From contig NZ_CALEJS010000041.1 of assembly GCF_937898475.1 (NCBI RefSeq), positions 253,089-317,088 on the forward strand: 64,000 nucleotides of DNA, given 5' to 3'. This DNA is from an uncultured Chitinophaga sp. (lineage in GTDB: Bacteria > Bacteroidota > Bacteroidia > Chitinophagales > Chitinophagaceae). The translations under genes were made by a program, and so were the position numbers. Of the stretch, positions 1-8,576 are shown one piece after another. How positions within the stretch are numbered: the first letter of the stretch is position 1; every line of letters starts with the position of its first letter. Under the pieces are notes generated by a model that saw only the letters and a list, made by a program, of their open reading frames with translations, had not been told where the DNA came from and did not search any database.

Positions 1-2
1 TG

Positions 3-521
3 AACCTGCGCAGGTATATTTCGGAGATCAAGGACGATATGCTGTTTGGCTTTGCTTCCAGCACTACTTTATCACTGGAAAAAGATCCTGCCCTGGACTT
101 CTCTGCGCAGGTGAAGAAAGTGAACACCAGGCTGTCTGAAAAACTGGAAAACCTGAAAGTATACGAGGAGATCATGATCAATGAATACTATCACCCGGTA
201 GTGAAAAAGTTGTCGCAATACCTGAGCACGGCCAAAGGCAACAATGATCTTACCTTTTCCAATATGGGACGCCTGGATATTCCCAAGCGCTTCAGCTCCT
301 TTGAAGTGGAGACCGTTCATAACCCCATCCTGGTATTCAAATCGGCCAACCCGAATGGCATTATTGTGAGCACCTTCGATGAGCAGATGAACTTTTCCTT
401 TCTCTCGAATGATGCCTACCTGTCTGAAGAAGAAGCGGCAGCTATCAGGGACAAGGCCATGGAAGCGATAAAAAGCTTAACGCGGAACACAGAACGCTTA
501 ACGCAGCATGCGGAATACTAA
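3..521 (+). CDS. Condensation/acyltransferase-like protein, 3' part only
   Basis: The start lies left of the window; the frame is open from base 3 and stops with TAA at 519-521, leaving about 172 C-terminal residues. They closely parallel the C-terminal third of the next gene: both contain TFSNMGRL followed by FEVET, then a SNDA block. That family is related to chloramphenicol acetyltransferase and NRPS condensation domains, which transfer acyl groups; the HHxxxDG catalytic motif would be in the missing part. The last 15-20 residues are not matched in the paralogue and are encoded by a stretch with two copies of GCTTAACGC (475-483, 496-504), so the original stop may have been replaced by repeat sequence. 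Only 12 bases separate it from the paralogue, suggesting co-transcription. Substrate unknown. Confidence 0.75.
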   Translation, partial: NLRRYISEIKDDMLFGFASSTTLSLEKDPALDFSAQVKKVNTRLSEKLENLKVYEEIMINEYYHPVVKKLSQYLSTAKGNNDLTFSNMGRLDIPKRFSSFEVETVHNPILVFKSANPNGIIVSTFDEQMNFSFLSNDAYLSEEEAAAIRDKAMEAIKSLTRNTERLTQHAEY

Positions 522-533
522 ACGCTGAATAAC

Positions 534-1868
534 ATGCAGAGAAAACTCATTATCGGTGAAAGGATCATGTACGGCGACGGCAACACGCCGCTGAACAGCG
601 CATTTGTAGCCAGGGTACGGGGCAATATACAATTGCACTACCTGCACCAGGCGCTGGCGAAAGTACAGGCTAAACATCCCCTGTTGAGGGCCGGCGTAGC
701 GCCCGGCAAAAAGGGCCTGCCACATTTTGTGAGCAGCGACCCTATCCCCGCCATACCTGTCCGCATTGTTGAAAGACAACAGGAAGACGACTGGCAGCGG
801 GAGTCTATGACAGAGTGGGCCACACCCTTTGATATGCGTAACGGCCCGCTCTGCAGGATGGTGTGGATACGTGATGCAGCCATTTCCGAGCTGATCCTGG
901 TGTGCCATCACTGCATCTGCGATGGCGTCTCTGTTGCCACCCTGCTGCAGGAAGTGCTCACCGCGCTTGACCAGCCGGATATGGAGCTGCCGCCTTACGA
1001 TACTTTTCATGACATTGAGGCGCTGATACCCCGTCCCTACCTGGAGAATAAAAAACTGCAGCGTAAAGGTAAACGATCCGCCATACTGGCCTGGCTCACA
1101 CTCTCCGCAGTATTATGGCGCAAAAAACAACCGCCTAAAGGAAAAGACTACCTGCTGCACTGGAAACTGGACAGGGAAGCATCTGCCGCATTTGTACAAC
1201 GTTGCAAAGCAGAAGGCACCAGTGTGCATGCGGCCTTGTGTGTAGCGCTGCTGCGCGCTTTCCGGGAAGTACAGGGCAGCCGTGCACGTAACAGGGTGAT
1301 CACACCGGTGGATATACGCCGTTTCATAGACGCAATTAAACCGGATACACTGTTTGCCTATGCACCCACCGTTAACCTGTCGCTCAACGAAGAAGCGCCC
1401 GCTACAGCACGCAGCTTCTGGGTACAGGCCTACCAGCTCAAAGAAGAACTGTCTGCTAAAATAGCTGAGCTGAATGTGTTCATGCAACTGATGATCGGCG
1501 AATACATACATAGTTCGCTCAAACTGCTGGTGAAGCTGTTGAAGGTGACCAATGGCAACCACGATGTTACCTTTTCGAATATGGGACGGCTCAACATACC
1601 TGAACGCTTCCATAGCTTTGAGGTGGAAACCATCATCAGCCCTACCGTAGCTTTTCCCTGGCGTAACCCGAATACACTGGTGACCACTACCTTCCGCGGA
1701 CAAATGGATTTCGTGTTCATATCCAACGATGCCTTCCTCCCTTATGAAGACGCGCTGGCCATTAAAGAAGCGGCTATGCGAACGATCATAAAGGAATCCG
1801 GGCTGGAGACGGCATTACATGCACCGCTTGCAGGAAGGACAGCTATTAACATTTCTGTTAACGAATGA
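534..1868 (+). CDS. Condensation-domain/alcohol acetyltransferase-like protein
   Basis: A 444-residue protein of the CAT-like acyltransferase superfamily (condensation, PapA and WS/DGAT-type folds). The hallmark HHxxxDG is present as HHCICDG at residues 125-131, the first His pair and Asp-Gly being the catalytic and structural residues of the family. The C-terminal half holds TFSNMGRL and a FEVET block shared with the gene just upstream, so the two are tandem paralogues. No signal peptide is seen; a cytoplasmic acyl transfer is expected, with unknown acceptor. The ATG at 534 follows the previous stop by 12 bases. There is no adenylation or carrier-protein gene nearby, so it is probably not part of a classical NRPS. 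A hairpin terminator follows. Confidence 0.75.
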   Translation: MQRKLIIGERIMYGDGNTPLNSAFVARVRGNIQLHYLHQALAKVQAKHPLLRAGVAPGKKGLPHFVSSDPIPAIPVRIVERQQEDDWQRESMTEWATPFDMRNGPLCRMVWIRDAAISELILVCHHCICDGVSVATLLQEVLTALDQPDMELPPYDTFHDIEALIPRPYLENKKLQRKGKRSAILAWLTLSAVLWRKKQPPKGKDYLLHWKLDREASAAFVQRCKAEGTSVHAALCVALLRAFREVQGSRARNRVITPVDIRRFIDAIKPDTLFAYAPTVNLSLNEEAPATARSFWVQAYQLKEELSAKIAELNVFMQLMIGEYIHSSLKLLVKLLKVTNGNHDVTFSNMGRLNIPERFHSFEVETIISPTVAFPWRNPNTLVTTTFRGQMDFVFISNDAFLPYEDALAIKEAAMRTIIKESGLETALHAPLAGRTAINISVNE

Positions 1869-1935
1869 TTTACTTTTCACAACATATGATGTGCGATATT
1901 AGTGTTGACATTAAATGAATTTTCCTATTTTATCA

Positions 1936-1969
1936 GGGGGCTGGATTTCAATCCGGCCCTTATTTTTTT
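1936..1969 (+). terminator. Rho-independent terminator after the acyltransferase pair
   Basis: GGGCTGGATT (1938-1947) pairs with AATCCGGCCC (1950-1959) with one T-G wobble, and a T-rich run follows at 1960-1969. It closes the transcription unit of the two tandem acyltransferase-like genes. Confidence 0.7.
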
Positions 1970-2060
1970 ATCATTAACATCGGATTAGCTTCTCCCCATT
2001 TTTAACGCCATAATTTTACTGCGGGATTTTAATATCTTATTTTGAGGAATAAGGGATAGA

Positions 2061-2086
2061 CCCTGCTCGTCTGCGCAGGGTTTTTT
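2061..2086 (+). terminator. Second hairpin with T-run
   Basis: CCCTGC (2061-2066) pairs with GCAGGG (2075-2080), followed by six T. It lies 84 bases before the next gene on the same strand, so it would act as a backup terminator or as an insulating element. Confidence 0.5.
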
Positions 2087-2169
2087 ATTTAAATAATGAC
2101 CCCTGCTGATACCTGTTGTCACAACAGACACTCCCATATGCATTCAGATAGTAATTTGTATCTTGCCGC

Positions 2170-3906
2170 ATGAATTCTTCATTCGCCTTGATAAGAATAG
2201 TATTCATTATTGTTAGCTTTCTGCTCTGTATATCTTCCCCCGGCCACGCGCAACAACTCCTGAAAAAACCGGTTGTTGTTAATGTTAAACAGCAGCCCCT
2301 GCTGGTGGTACTGAATGAACTGAGCCGCCAGGGAAAGCTTCACTTTTCCTACACCAGCGATGTGGTTAAAAACGACAGCCTGGTTACCGTTTATGCCCAA
2401 CATAAATCTATTAAGCAGGTACTGGACATGCTCTTTGGCAATACCCGCCAGTACCGCGAAATAGGTGATCATATCATTATCCAGCACGTGGGCCCTGATC
2501 CTTCACGTACCTATACCGTTACCGGTTATGTAAGAGACCGGACCAACGGCAGCTCTATCGCCAATGCCACCGTATATGAAAAGCAGCAGTTCATCTCTAC
2601 GCTGACCAATAACGAAGGCTTTTTCCGGCTTCGCCTGAAAAGCACCGAACGATATATTACCGCCATTACGGTCAGTAAAGACCTTTACCGCGATACCACC
2701 CTTACTGTGCTTCCGGGTATTGACCAGGAAGTGCCCACCATCACCATCCGCCCTGCAGACCCGGTGAACCTGGCGCCGGTAGACATTGGGGTAGACAGAA
2801 CCTGGCTGGGAAAGTTCTTCCTCTCTTCCAAACAGCGTATGCAGAGCATCAACCTGAAAGGCTTCTTTGCCAACAAACCCTTCCAGTATTCGCTGGTACC
2901 CGGACTGGGTACTCACGGACATATGGACGGACAGGTGATCAATAAGTTTTCCATTAACGTTATAGGCGGCTATGCCGCAGGTCTGCACGGTTTTGAGCTG
3001 GGCAGCGTGTTCAATATCAATAAAAAGGAGGTCAGCGGTTTCCAGGCCGCCGGCGTATTCAACATCACTGGCGGCCAGGTAAGAGGCGTACAGCTGGCCG
3101 GTGTGCATAATATGGTGCTGGATACCCTGAAAGGATTCCAGGCAGCAGGTGCATTCAATATTGTGGAAGGAAAGGTAAAAGGCACACAGATGGCCGGTGT
3201 GTTCAACATGGCGAAAGACAGCATGAAAGGCCTGCAGGCGGCTGGCGCTTTCAATATAGTACATGGTACCGTAAAGGGCGCCCAACTGGCGGGTGCATTC
3301 AACTACACCGATTCTGTACAACGGGGCTTCCAGGCGGCTGGCGGCGGCAATATCAGCACCAGCGATGTGGAAGGCCTGCAGATGGCAGGCGCCTTTAACT
3401 ATGCACGGCGCCTGAAAGGTGTACAAATAGGCATTGTGAATATTGCGGACACCTCTTCCGGCTACAGCATCGGCCTGGTGAATATTATTAAAAAAGGCGG
3501 CTATTACCGGCTGGCTGTTTCGGCTAATGAGCTCACCCCCTGGAACATTGCCATTAAAACCGGCACTAAAAAATTCTATGGTATACTGCTGGCGGGAGCC
3601 AATACAGCACACAATCACAAGCTGTTTAGCTTTGGCTGGGGCTTTGGACGCGAGTGGACGATGAACCAGCGCCTGTCGCTCACCACCGAATTTACTTCGC
3701 AGAACGTGTACCTGGGTGAGTGGGAACGTATGCCGCTGTTAACCCGTATACTACCCTCCCTGAATTACCGCTTCGGAAAATACTTCAGCGTGTTTGCCGG
3801 GCCCGCACTCTCCATCTACAATACACAGGAAGCGCAGCCTAAAACAGGCTACCGGCAGGATAAGCCCGGCACCATCGGGTGGCAGGCAGGGATCAGTTTA
3901 TTTTAG
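2170..3906 (+). CDS. Exported STN-domain protein with 16-residue GxQxAG repeats
   Basis: 578 residues. A signal peptide covers about residues 1-28 (hydrophobic core then GHAQQ). Residues 35-90 form an STN (secretin/TonB short N-terminal) domain, the fold that in TonB receptors and secretins contacts regulators. Residues about 116-190 resemble a carboxypeptidase-regulatory beta-sandwich (GYVRDRTNGSSIANATV). From about residue 272 to 435 there are around ten 16-residue repeats of the type xKGxQxAGxFNxxxxx, which look like a beta-solenoid. The tail, about 450-578, is rich in aromatic strand-like segments and may be outer-membrane associated. Unlike most STN proteins it is not a TonB receptor and has no sigma/anti-sigma gene beside it. 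Function unknown; a surface or periplasmic binding/scaffold role is a guess. Confidence 0.75.
   Translation: MNSSFALIRIVFIIVSFLLCISSPGHAQQLLKKPVVVNVKQQPLLVVLNELSRQGKLHFSYTSDVVKNDSLVTVYAQHKSIKQVLDMLFGNTRQYREIGDHIIIQHVGPDPSRTYTVTGYVRDRTNGSSIANATVYEKQQFISTLTNNEGFFRLRLKSTERYITAITVSKDLYRDTTLTVLPGIDQEVPTITIRPADPVNLAPVDIGVDRTWLGKFFLSSKQRMQSINLKGFFANKPFQYSLVPGLGTHGHMDGQVINKFSINVIGGYAAGLHGFELGSVFNINKKEVSGFQAAGVFNITGGQVRGVQLAGVHNMVLDTLKGFQAAGAFNIVEGKVKGTQMAGVFNMAKDSMKGLQAAGAFNIVHGTVKGAQLAGAFNYTDSVQRGFQAAGGGNISTSDVEGLQMAGAFNYARRLKGVQIGIVNIADTSSGYSIGLVNIIKKGGYYRLAVSANELTPWNIAIKTGTKKFYGILLAGANTAHNHKLFSFGWGFGREWTMNQRLSLTTEFTSQNVYLGEWERMPLLTRILPSLNYRFGKYFSVFAGPALSIYNTQEAQPKTGYRQDKPGTIGWQAGISLF
2983..3480 (+). 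repeat. In-gene 48-bp repeat array (16-residue units)
   Basis: Within the STN protein, about ten consecutive units of 48 bp (a few of 45 or 51) encode a G-x-Q-x-A-G-x-x-N pattern. Glycine, glutamine, alanine-glycine and asparagine recur at fixed positions while the last five residues vary, as expected for a solenoid with exchangeable loops. Confidence 0.8.
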
Positions 3907-3970
3907 CTGTTGGCTTTTAGCTTTTAGCGTATAGCTTTCGGCGTTAAAGATTTTTATCAACGTCTATTCA

Positions 3971-4111
3971 ATGCTTATAAGAACACCACTTATTATTGCA
4001 GCTTTTGCGCTGCTGCAGCCTGTTTATGCATCGGCACAGGATGAATACCTGCCCCGCAAGCCGCTGACGCAGCCTGAACGTTTCCTGTTTGACCTTGATT
4101 TTAAGCTATAG
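3971..4111 (+). CDS. Short exported peptide, possibly a truncated gene
   Basis: ATG at 3971 opens a 46-residue reading frame ending with TAG at 4109-4111. The first 23 residues are a convincing signal peptide (MLIRTPLIIAAFALL..., cleavage near ASA-QD). The mature part is only about 23 residues (QDEYLPRKPLTQPERFLFDL...). It is either a genuine small secreted peptide or the 5' stump of a larger envelope protein gene whose body is lost; it sits just behind a repeat of the GCTGTTGGC type (3907-3945) and runs tail to tail into the metallophosphoesterase gene three bases away. Confidence 0.35.
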   Translation: MLIRTPLIIAAFALLQPVYASAQDEYLPRKPLTQPERFLFDLDFKL

Positions 4112-4114
4112 CGT

Positions 4115-4951
4115 TTAAGCGATACGGTTATTATTGACCTGTCTTGCAGCGGACGGGTCGGTCTGGTAAGTGAGGACAGATCCGTTCTTTAATATTTCCA
4201 CAACCCGGTACCCTTTGTAGGCCGTTCCCCAGGTGCCTGCTACGTGTGCATCCCAGAAATAATATTTGCCCTCTTTTTCCCTCATGCCATCCTCATCATG
4301 ATCATGACCCTGGAATATGGCTTTCAGGTTCTGCTGACGGCTGAACAGTTCTACGATATCCGGACGGTCTATCCCGTACTTGGTCCATTTCACCGGGGTG
4401 ATGTGCATGAACACAAAGAGGTGTTGATAAGATTTGTATTTATCCAGCAATGCTTTGGTGCGTTCAAGATCAGGCCCGGTATATTCTCCCTTTACATCGG
4501 CGGTGTTCAGTACAATAAAGCCGGCATCCTTCTTTGTGAAGCTGTGATCGAAAGGCGTACCCCATACCTGCTCCCAATGCGATTCTTCCGTTCTGTCGTG
4601 ATTGCCGTGAGAAACATAGTAGGGTACTTTCAGCTGGTCCCATACTATCTTTGCTTCCGGCAGGAACACCGGGTCGTTATGGAAGACATCGCCATTCACC
4701 ATTACAAAGTCCAGTCCGCGGCCTTTGGCCTCTGCATTCAGCCAGCCGGTCATTTCTTTATGAAGGGCGGCATAATCGGATTTCGGTTCACCGTAATGCC
4801 CGTCTGATGCAAGCGCAAAGCGCAGCTTTACATCTTTCTTTGAAGGCAGTGTAAAACCGGCGGGCATAAAAGCGGGCAGCGCATTGCCCATGCCCAGCAG
4901 GATCACGCTCTTGATGCTGTTTTGCAGAAAACGTCTGCGGGAGAGTGTCAT
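4115..4951 (-). CDS. Tat-exported calcineurin-like metallophosphoesterase
   Basis: 278 residues. The N-terminus SRRRFLQ plus a hydrophobic stretch is a twin-arginine signal, so the enzyme probably folds with its metals before export to the periplasm. The metallophosphoesterase motifs occur in order: D-x-H (ASDGHYG), GD (NGDVFHN), GNHD (SHGNHDR), a lone His (FMHITP) and GHxH (GHDHDED), giving the usual two-metal centre. Such enzymes hydrolyse phosphomono- or diesters; the substrate cannot be told. It starts 31 bases after the GntP gene in the same direction, so it is the last gene of the dehydratase-permease operon, which hints at a phosphorylated sugar-acid or nucleotide substrate. Confidence 0.85.
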   Translation of the reverse strand: MTLSRRRFLQNSIKSVILLGMGNALPAFMPAGFTLPSKKDVKLRFALASDGHYGEPKSDYAALHKEMTGWLNAEAKGRGLDFVMVNGDVFHNDPVFLPEAKIVWDQLKVPYYVSHGNHDRTEESHWEQVWGTPFDHSFTKKDAGFIVLNTADVKGEYTGPDLERTKALLDKYKSYQHLFVFMHITPVKWTKYGIDRPDIVELFSRQQNLKAIFQGHDHDEDGMREKEGKYYFWDAHVAGTWGTAYKGYRVVEILKNGSVLTYQTDPSAARQVNNNRIA

Positions 4952-4982
4952 ACAGAATCAGGTTAATGTTTACGAACAGGTG

Positions 4983-6296
4983 TTATACGAACAGATGCAG
5001 TATCAGTACTCCTGCCAGGCCCACAATGGAAACAATGGTCTCCATCATTGACCAGGAACGGAAAGTATCTTTCAATGACAAGTTAAAATATTCCTTGAAT
5101 AACCAGAAACCGGCGTCATTTACATGGGAAAAGAAGAGACTGCCCGCACCGATAGACAACACCATCAAACTGGGGTCTACATGCAGCTGCCCGATCATGG
5201 GCGCCAGTATACCCGCCGTGGTAAGTCCTGCAACGGTAGCAGAGCCCAGCGCTACCCGGATCAGTGCAGCAATGAGCCAGCCCAGCACCAGCGGCTGGAT
5301 GTTCCAGTCCTGCACAACGGCCGCTATCTGTGTACTTACACCGCTGTCAATAAACACCTGCTTCAGGATGCCCGCGCCGCTTACTATCAACAGCACCATT
5401 GCCACATCTTTTACCGCTTCGCCATAGATGTTCATTACCTTTTGCATGGTCATACCCATACCGGTGCCCAGGCTGAAAGTAGCAATGGCAACGGTAAGCA
5501 TCATTACAACACCCGGTTCGCCAATAAAGGTGAGGAAGTTTTTTACCGGACCATCGCCCGGCATCATGTACAGCAATATAGTAGTGACGATCAGCATCAC
5601 CACCGGCAGCAGAGAAGATAAAAAGCTGTTGAATGCGCCCGGCAGTTCGCTGAGGGGCCTGGGCGGTACATTGAAACTTTCCAGCGGCCTGGCTTCGATC
5701 TTCTTCAGTGTTTTTGCGAACACCGGACCTGCCAGTATCACGGCAGGAACGGCCACCATCACCCCATAGATCAGGGTAAGGCCCATATTGGCGTGGAATT
5801 GTCCCACCAGCGCCGCCGGCGCAGGATGCGGCGGCAAAAAGCCATGTGTTACAGAAAGGGATGACAACATGGGCAGCCCGATATATACCGCCGGCAGCTT
5901 ATACTGGTAAGCTACGGAAAAGATCAGCGGTATGATCAGCACAAAGCCTACATTATAAAACAAAGGAATACCGATGATAAAGCCCGTGAGCATCAGCGCC
6001 CAGTTAATATACTTTTCACCGAAGGTTTTCATTAACACCCGTGCAATGCGCTGTGCAGCGCCGCTTTCGGCCACCAGCTTACCCAGCATGGCGCCCAGCA
6101 CGATCACCACCACCAGTGACCCTAATGTATCGCCAATGCCTTTGTATATTGTTTGCGGCACCTGGTTTAAAGGGATACCCAGCATCAAACCGGTGGCGAT
6201 AGACACCACCAGGAAAGCCAGGAAAGCATTTACCTTTCCCCAGGAGATCAATAATATCAAACATACAATACAAAGGAAGATGATCAGTAAGGTCAT
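4983..6296 (-). CDS. GntP-family gluconate/sugar-acid permease
   Basis: 437 residues, almost entirely hydrophobic with about twelve membrane segments, matching the GntP (gluconate:H+ symporter) family in length and in blocks such as GIPLFYNVGFVLIIPL and HGFLPPHPAP, which is the family signature. It should import gluconate, galactonate or a related aldonate across the inner membrane. It lies 26 bases downstream of an IlvD/Edd-type sugar-acid dehydratase in the same direction, so uptake and first catabolic step are joined in one operon. Confidence 0.9.
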   Translation of the reverse strand: MTLLIIFLCIVCLILLISWGKVNAFLAFLVVSIATGLMLGIPLNQVPQTIYKGIGDTLGSLVVVIVLGAMLGKLVAESGAAQRIARVLMKTFGEKYINWALMLTGFIIGIPLFYNVGFVLIIPLIFSVAYQYKLPAVYIGLPMLSSLSVTHGFLPPHPAPAALVGQFHANMGLTLIYGVMVAVPAVILAGPVFAKTLKKIEARPLESFNVPPRPLSELPGAFNSFLSSLLPVVMLIVTTILLYMMPGDGPVKNFLTFIGEPGVVMMLTVAIATFSLGTGMGMTMQKVMNIYGEAVKDVAMVLLIVSGAGILKQVFIDSGVSTQIAAVVQDWNIQPLVLGWLIAALIRVALGSATVAGLTTAGILAPMIGQLHVDPSLMVLSIGAGSLFFSHVNDAGFWLFKEYFNLSLKDTFRSWSMMETIVSIVGLAGVLILHLFV

Positions 6297-6322
6297 AAAT
6301 ATCTAAACGTTCAAACATGAAT

Positions 6323-8038
6323 TTAATGGGAATCTCTCGCTACTTCAGATCCGGAGTTTCCGGCCAGGAAATCAAAGTCGGCGCCTTTATCTGCCTGCAT
6401 CACGTGTTTCACATACAGGCTCACATATCCCCGGTCGGTTGGCATATCCAGTTTTTTCCAGCGTTTTTTGCGCTGTTCCAGTACATCTGCCGGTACGTCC
6501 AGGTGAAGGCGTCTGCCTGCAACATCAAGCTCGATCATGTCGCCATTTTCTACAAAGGCCAGGGTGCCGCCAATGGCGGATTCCGGTGATACATGCAGTA
6601 CAACGGTACCGTAGGCCGTGCCGCTCATCCTGCCGTCAGAGATCCTTACCATATCGGTAATGCCTTTATCCAGCAGCTTTTTGGGCAGGGCCATATTGCC
6701 TACTTCCGGCATGCCGGGATAGCCAACGGGACCTACGTTCTTCAGCACCATCACACAGGTTTCATCTATATCCAGTGCCGGATCGTCTATCCGTGCATGA
6801 TAGTCTTCAATGGTTTCAAATACAACGGCTCTGCCGCGGTGCTGCATCAGTGCAGGTGTGGCGGCAGAAGGCTTTATCACTGCTCCGTTCTCCGCCAGAT
6901 TGCCTTTCAATACGGCAATACCGGCCTCTTTGATCAGCGGATCACTGTAGGGGTAGATCACCTCACGGTTATAACAGTTGCAGGCGCCCTCTATATTCTC
7001 TGCGTGTGATTTGCCGCTGACGGTGATGGTGTCCATATGCAGGTGTTCCCGCATTTCATTGAGGATCACCGGCAGGCCGCCCGCATAGTAGAAGTCTTCC
7101 ATCAGGAATTTACCCGATGGCATCAGGTTAAGCAGCAGGGGTACATGGCTGCCCAGGCGGTCAAAATCCTCCAGGTTCAGCTCTACTCCTACCCTGCCCG
7201 CGATGGCCGTGAGGTGTATAATGAAATTGGAAGATCCGCCTACGGCCGCATTTACCTTGATAGCGTTCTCAAAGGCCTGGCGGGTTAATATCCTGGATAT
7301 TTTCAGGTCTTCTTTCACCATTTCCACGATCCTTCTGCCCGATAGGTGCGCCAGTACTTTCTTCCTGGAATCTACAGCCGGAATAGCCGCAGCGCCGGAG
7401 AGCGTCATGCCCAGCGACTCTACCATACAGGCCATAGTAGAGGCAGTGCCCATGGTCATACAATGGCCCGCGCTGCGTGACATACAACTTTCGGCAAACA
7501 GGTAGTCTTTCGGGGTCATCTTCCCGGTTTTCATATCATCGGCAAACTTCCATACGTGGGTGCCCGAGCCGATCTGCTGGCCCTGGAAGCGGCCATTCAG
7601 CATAGGCCCTCCCGGAACAACGATTGTTGGCAGGTCAACACTGGCTGCGCCCATTAAAGTGGATGGGGTGGTTTTATCGCAGCCCGTCAGCAGCACTACG
7701 CCATCTACCGGGTTGCCACGGATAGATTCTTCCGCATCCATGCTGGCTAAGTTCCTGAACAACATGGCGGTGGGCTTCAGCAAAGTTTCGCCCAGCGACA
7801 TAATAGGAAATTCTACGGGAAAGCCGCCTGCTTCATAAACACCGCGCTTTACTACTTCTGCAATGTCCCGGAGATGGGCGTTACAGGGGGTGAGCTCTGA
7901 CCAGGTGTTACAGATACCGATCACCGGACGGCCGTCAAAAAGATCTTCGGGGAAGCCCTGGTTCTTCATCCAGCTTCTATAGATGAAACCCATCTTGTCT
8001 TTCTTCCCGAACCAGTTAGCGCTTCTGAACGTGGACAT
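6323..8038 (-). CDS. IlvD/Edd-family sugar-acid dehydratase
   Basis: 571 residues, full length for the family. The iron-sulfur ligand cysteines are visible in NTWSELTPCN (about residue 52), TGCDKTTPS and GHCMTMGTAS. The sequence style (GICNTWSE, PTAMLFRN, SGRMSGTAYG) is that of the pentonate/aldonate dehydratases (arabinonate, xylonate, galactonate types) rather than of branched-chain amino-acid IlvD. It removes water from an aldonate to give a 2-keto-3-deoxy acid. The adjacent GntP permease supports a catabolic role, and the kinase and aldolase 2-4 kb away would handle the product. Exact substrate undetermined. Confidence 0.85.
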   Translation of the reverse strand: MSTFRSANWFGKKDKMGFIYRSWMKNQGFPEDLFDGRPVIGICNTWSELTPCNAHLRDIAEVVKRGVYEAGGFPVEFPIMSLGETLLKPTAMLFRNLASMDAEESIRGNPVDGVVLLTGCDKTTPSTLMGAASVDLPTIVVPGGPMLNGRFQGQQIGSGTHVWKFADDMKTGKMTPKDYLFAESCMSRSAGHCMTMGTASTMACMVESLGMTLSGAAAIPAVDSRKKVLAHLSGRRIVEMVKEDLKISRILTRQAFENAIKVNAAVGGSSNFIIHLTAIAGRVGVELNLEDFDRLGSHVPLLLNLMPSGKFLMEDFYYAGGLPVILNEMREHLHMDTITVSGKSHAENIEGACNCYNREVIYPYSDPLIKEAGIAVLKGNLAENGAVIKPSAATPALMQHRGRAVVFETIEDYHARIDDPALDIDETCVMVLKNVGPVGYPGMPEVGNMALPKKLLDKGITDMVRISDGRMSGTAYGTVVLHVSPESAIGGTLAFVENGDMIELDVAGRRLHLDVPADVLEQRKKRWKKLDMPTDRGYVSLYVKHVMQADKGADFDFLAGNSGSEVARDSH

Positions 8039-8115
8039 GGTATAATTTTTAGTTGTACGATTAACACATTAAATGACAACTTACAAAAAACACCTCATTT
8101 TTTTAAAAAAAGAAT

Positions 8116-8484
8116 CTATTTCGCAGTCATCTTCTTCCGGTGCTTCATTCCCCATCTGCTCAATGCCATTATTACCTCCTCCAGGGTGTTGCAATACGGC
8201 GTTAACTGGTAACTTACCGTTACCGGTGTTGACCCGGCATCTACTTCCCGGGAAATAAACCCGATCAGCTCCAGTTCTTTCAGTTCATTGGAAAGCACCC
8301 GGGCAGAAATACCTTCCACCGTACGCTGTATCTGGTTAAACCGGTTATTGCCGTTATACAGCGCAATGATGATCTGCAATCTCCATTTACCGCCAACGAC
8401 ATATAAGGCATCGCCAACCGACCGCAAAAAGATCTTACATGCTTCATCAGATGGTGCGCAGATCTTTGATGTTTTATTTACCAT
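8116..8484 (-). CDS. HxlR-family transcriptional regulator
   Basis: 122 residues with a winged helix-turn-helix of HxlR/MarR-like type: VGGKWRLQIIIALYNGNNRFNQIQRTV followed by ISARVLSNELKELELIGFISRE is the standard HxlR core. Cysteines at about residues 8 and 16 lie before the domain, as in redox-sensing members such as YodB, but a sensing role is not shown. It is divergent from the esterase gene; the 92-base gap contains a short palindrome that is a likely operator, so it probably controls itself and the esterase. Confidence 0.85.
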   Translation of the reverse strand: MVNKTSKICAPSDEACKIFLRSVGDALYVVGGKWRLQIIIALYNGNNRFNQIQRTVEGISARVLSNELKELELIGFISREVDAGSTPVTVSYQLTPYCNTLEEVIMALSRWGMKHRKKMTAK

Positions 8485-8519
8485 ACTAACCTGAATATTA
8501 CCACTAACCTTTTGTTTAG

Positions 8520-8538
8520 TACTATCAAATGATTAGTA
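8520..8538. promoter_or_regulatory. Candidate HxlR operator
   Basis: TACTATCAAATGATTAGTA has perfect five-base arms (TACTA/TAGTA) around a nine-base spacer, in the gap between the divergent HxlR and esterase genes. Several HxlR regulators bind TACT...AGTA palindromes; assignment here is by position and form only. Confidence 0.4.
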
Positions 8539-8576
8539 AAGGTAGCTAACTTCGCATTACAATTTCAAACAAATAA

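Noticed and set aside
2503..3618. 371-codon frame on the minus strand inside the STN repeat protein
   Set aside because: It mirrors the repeats of the plus-strand gene, has no start context or domain, and the plus-strand protein has signal peptide and domains.
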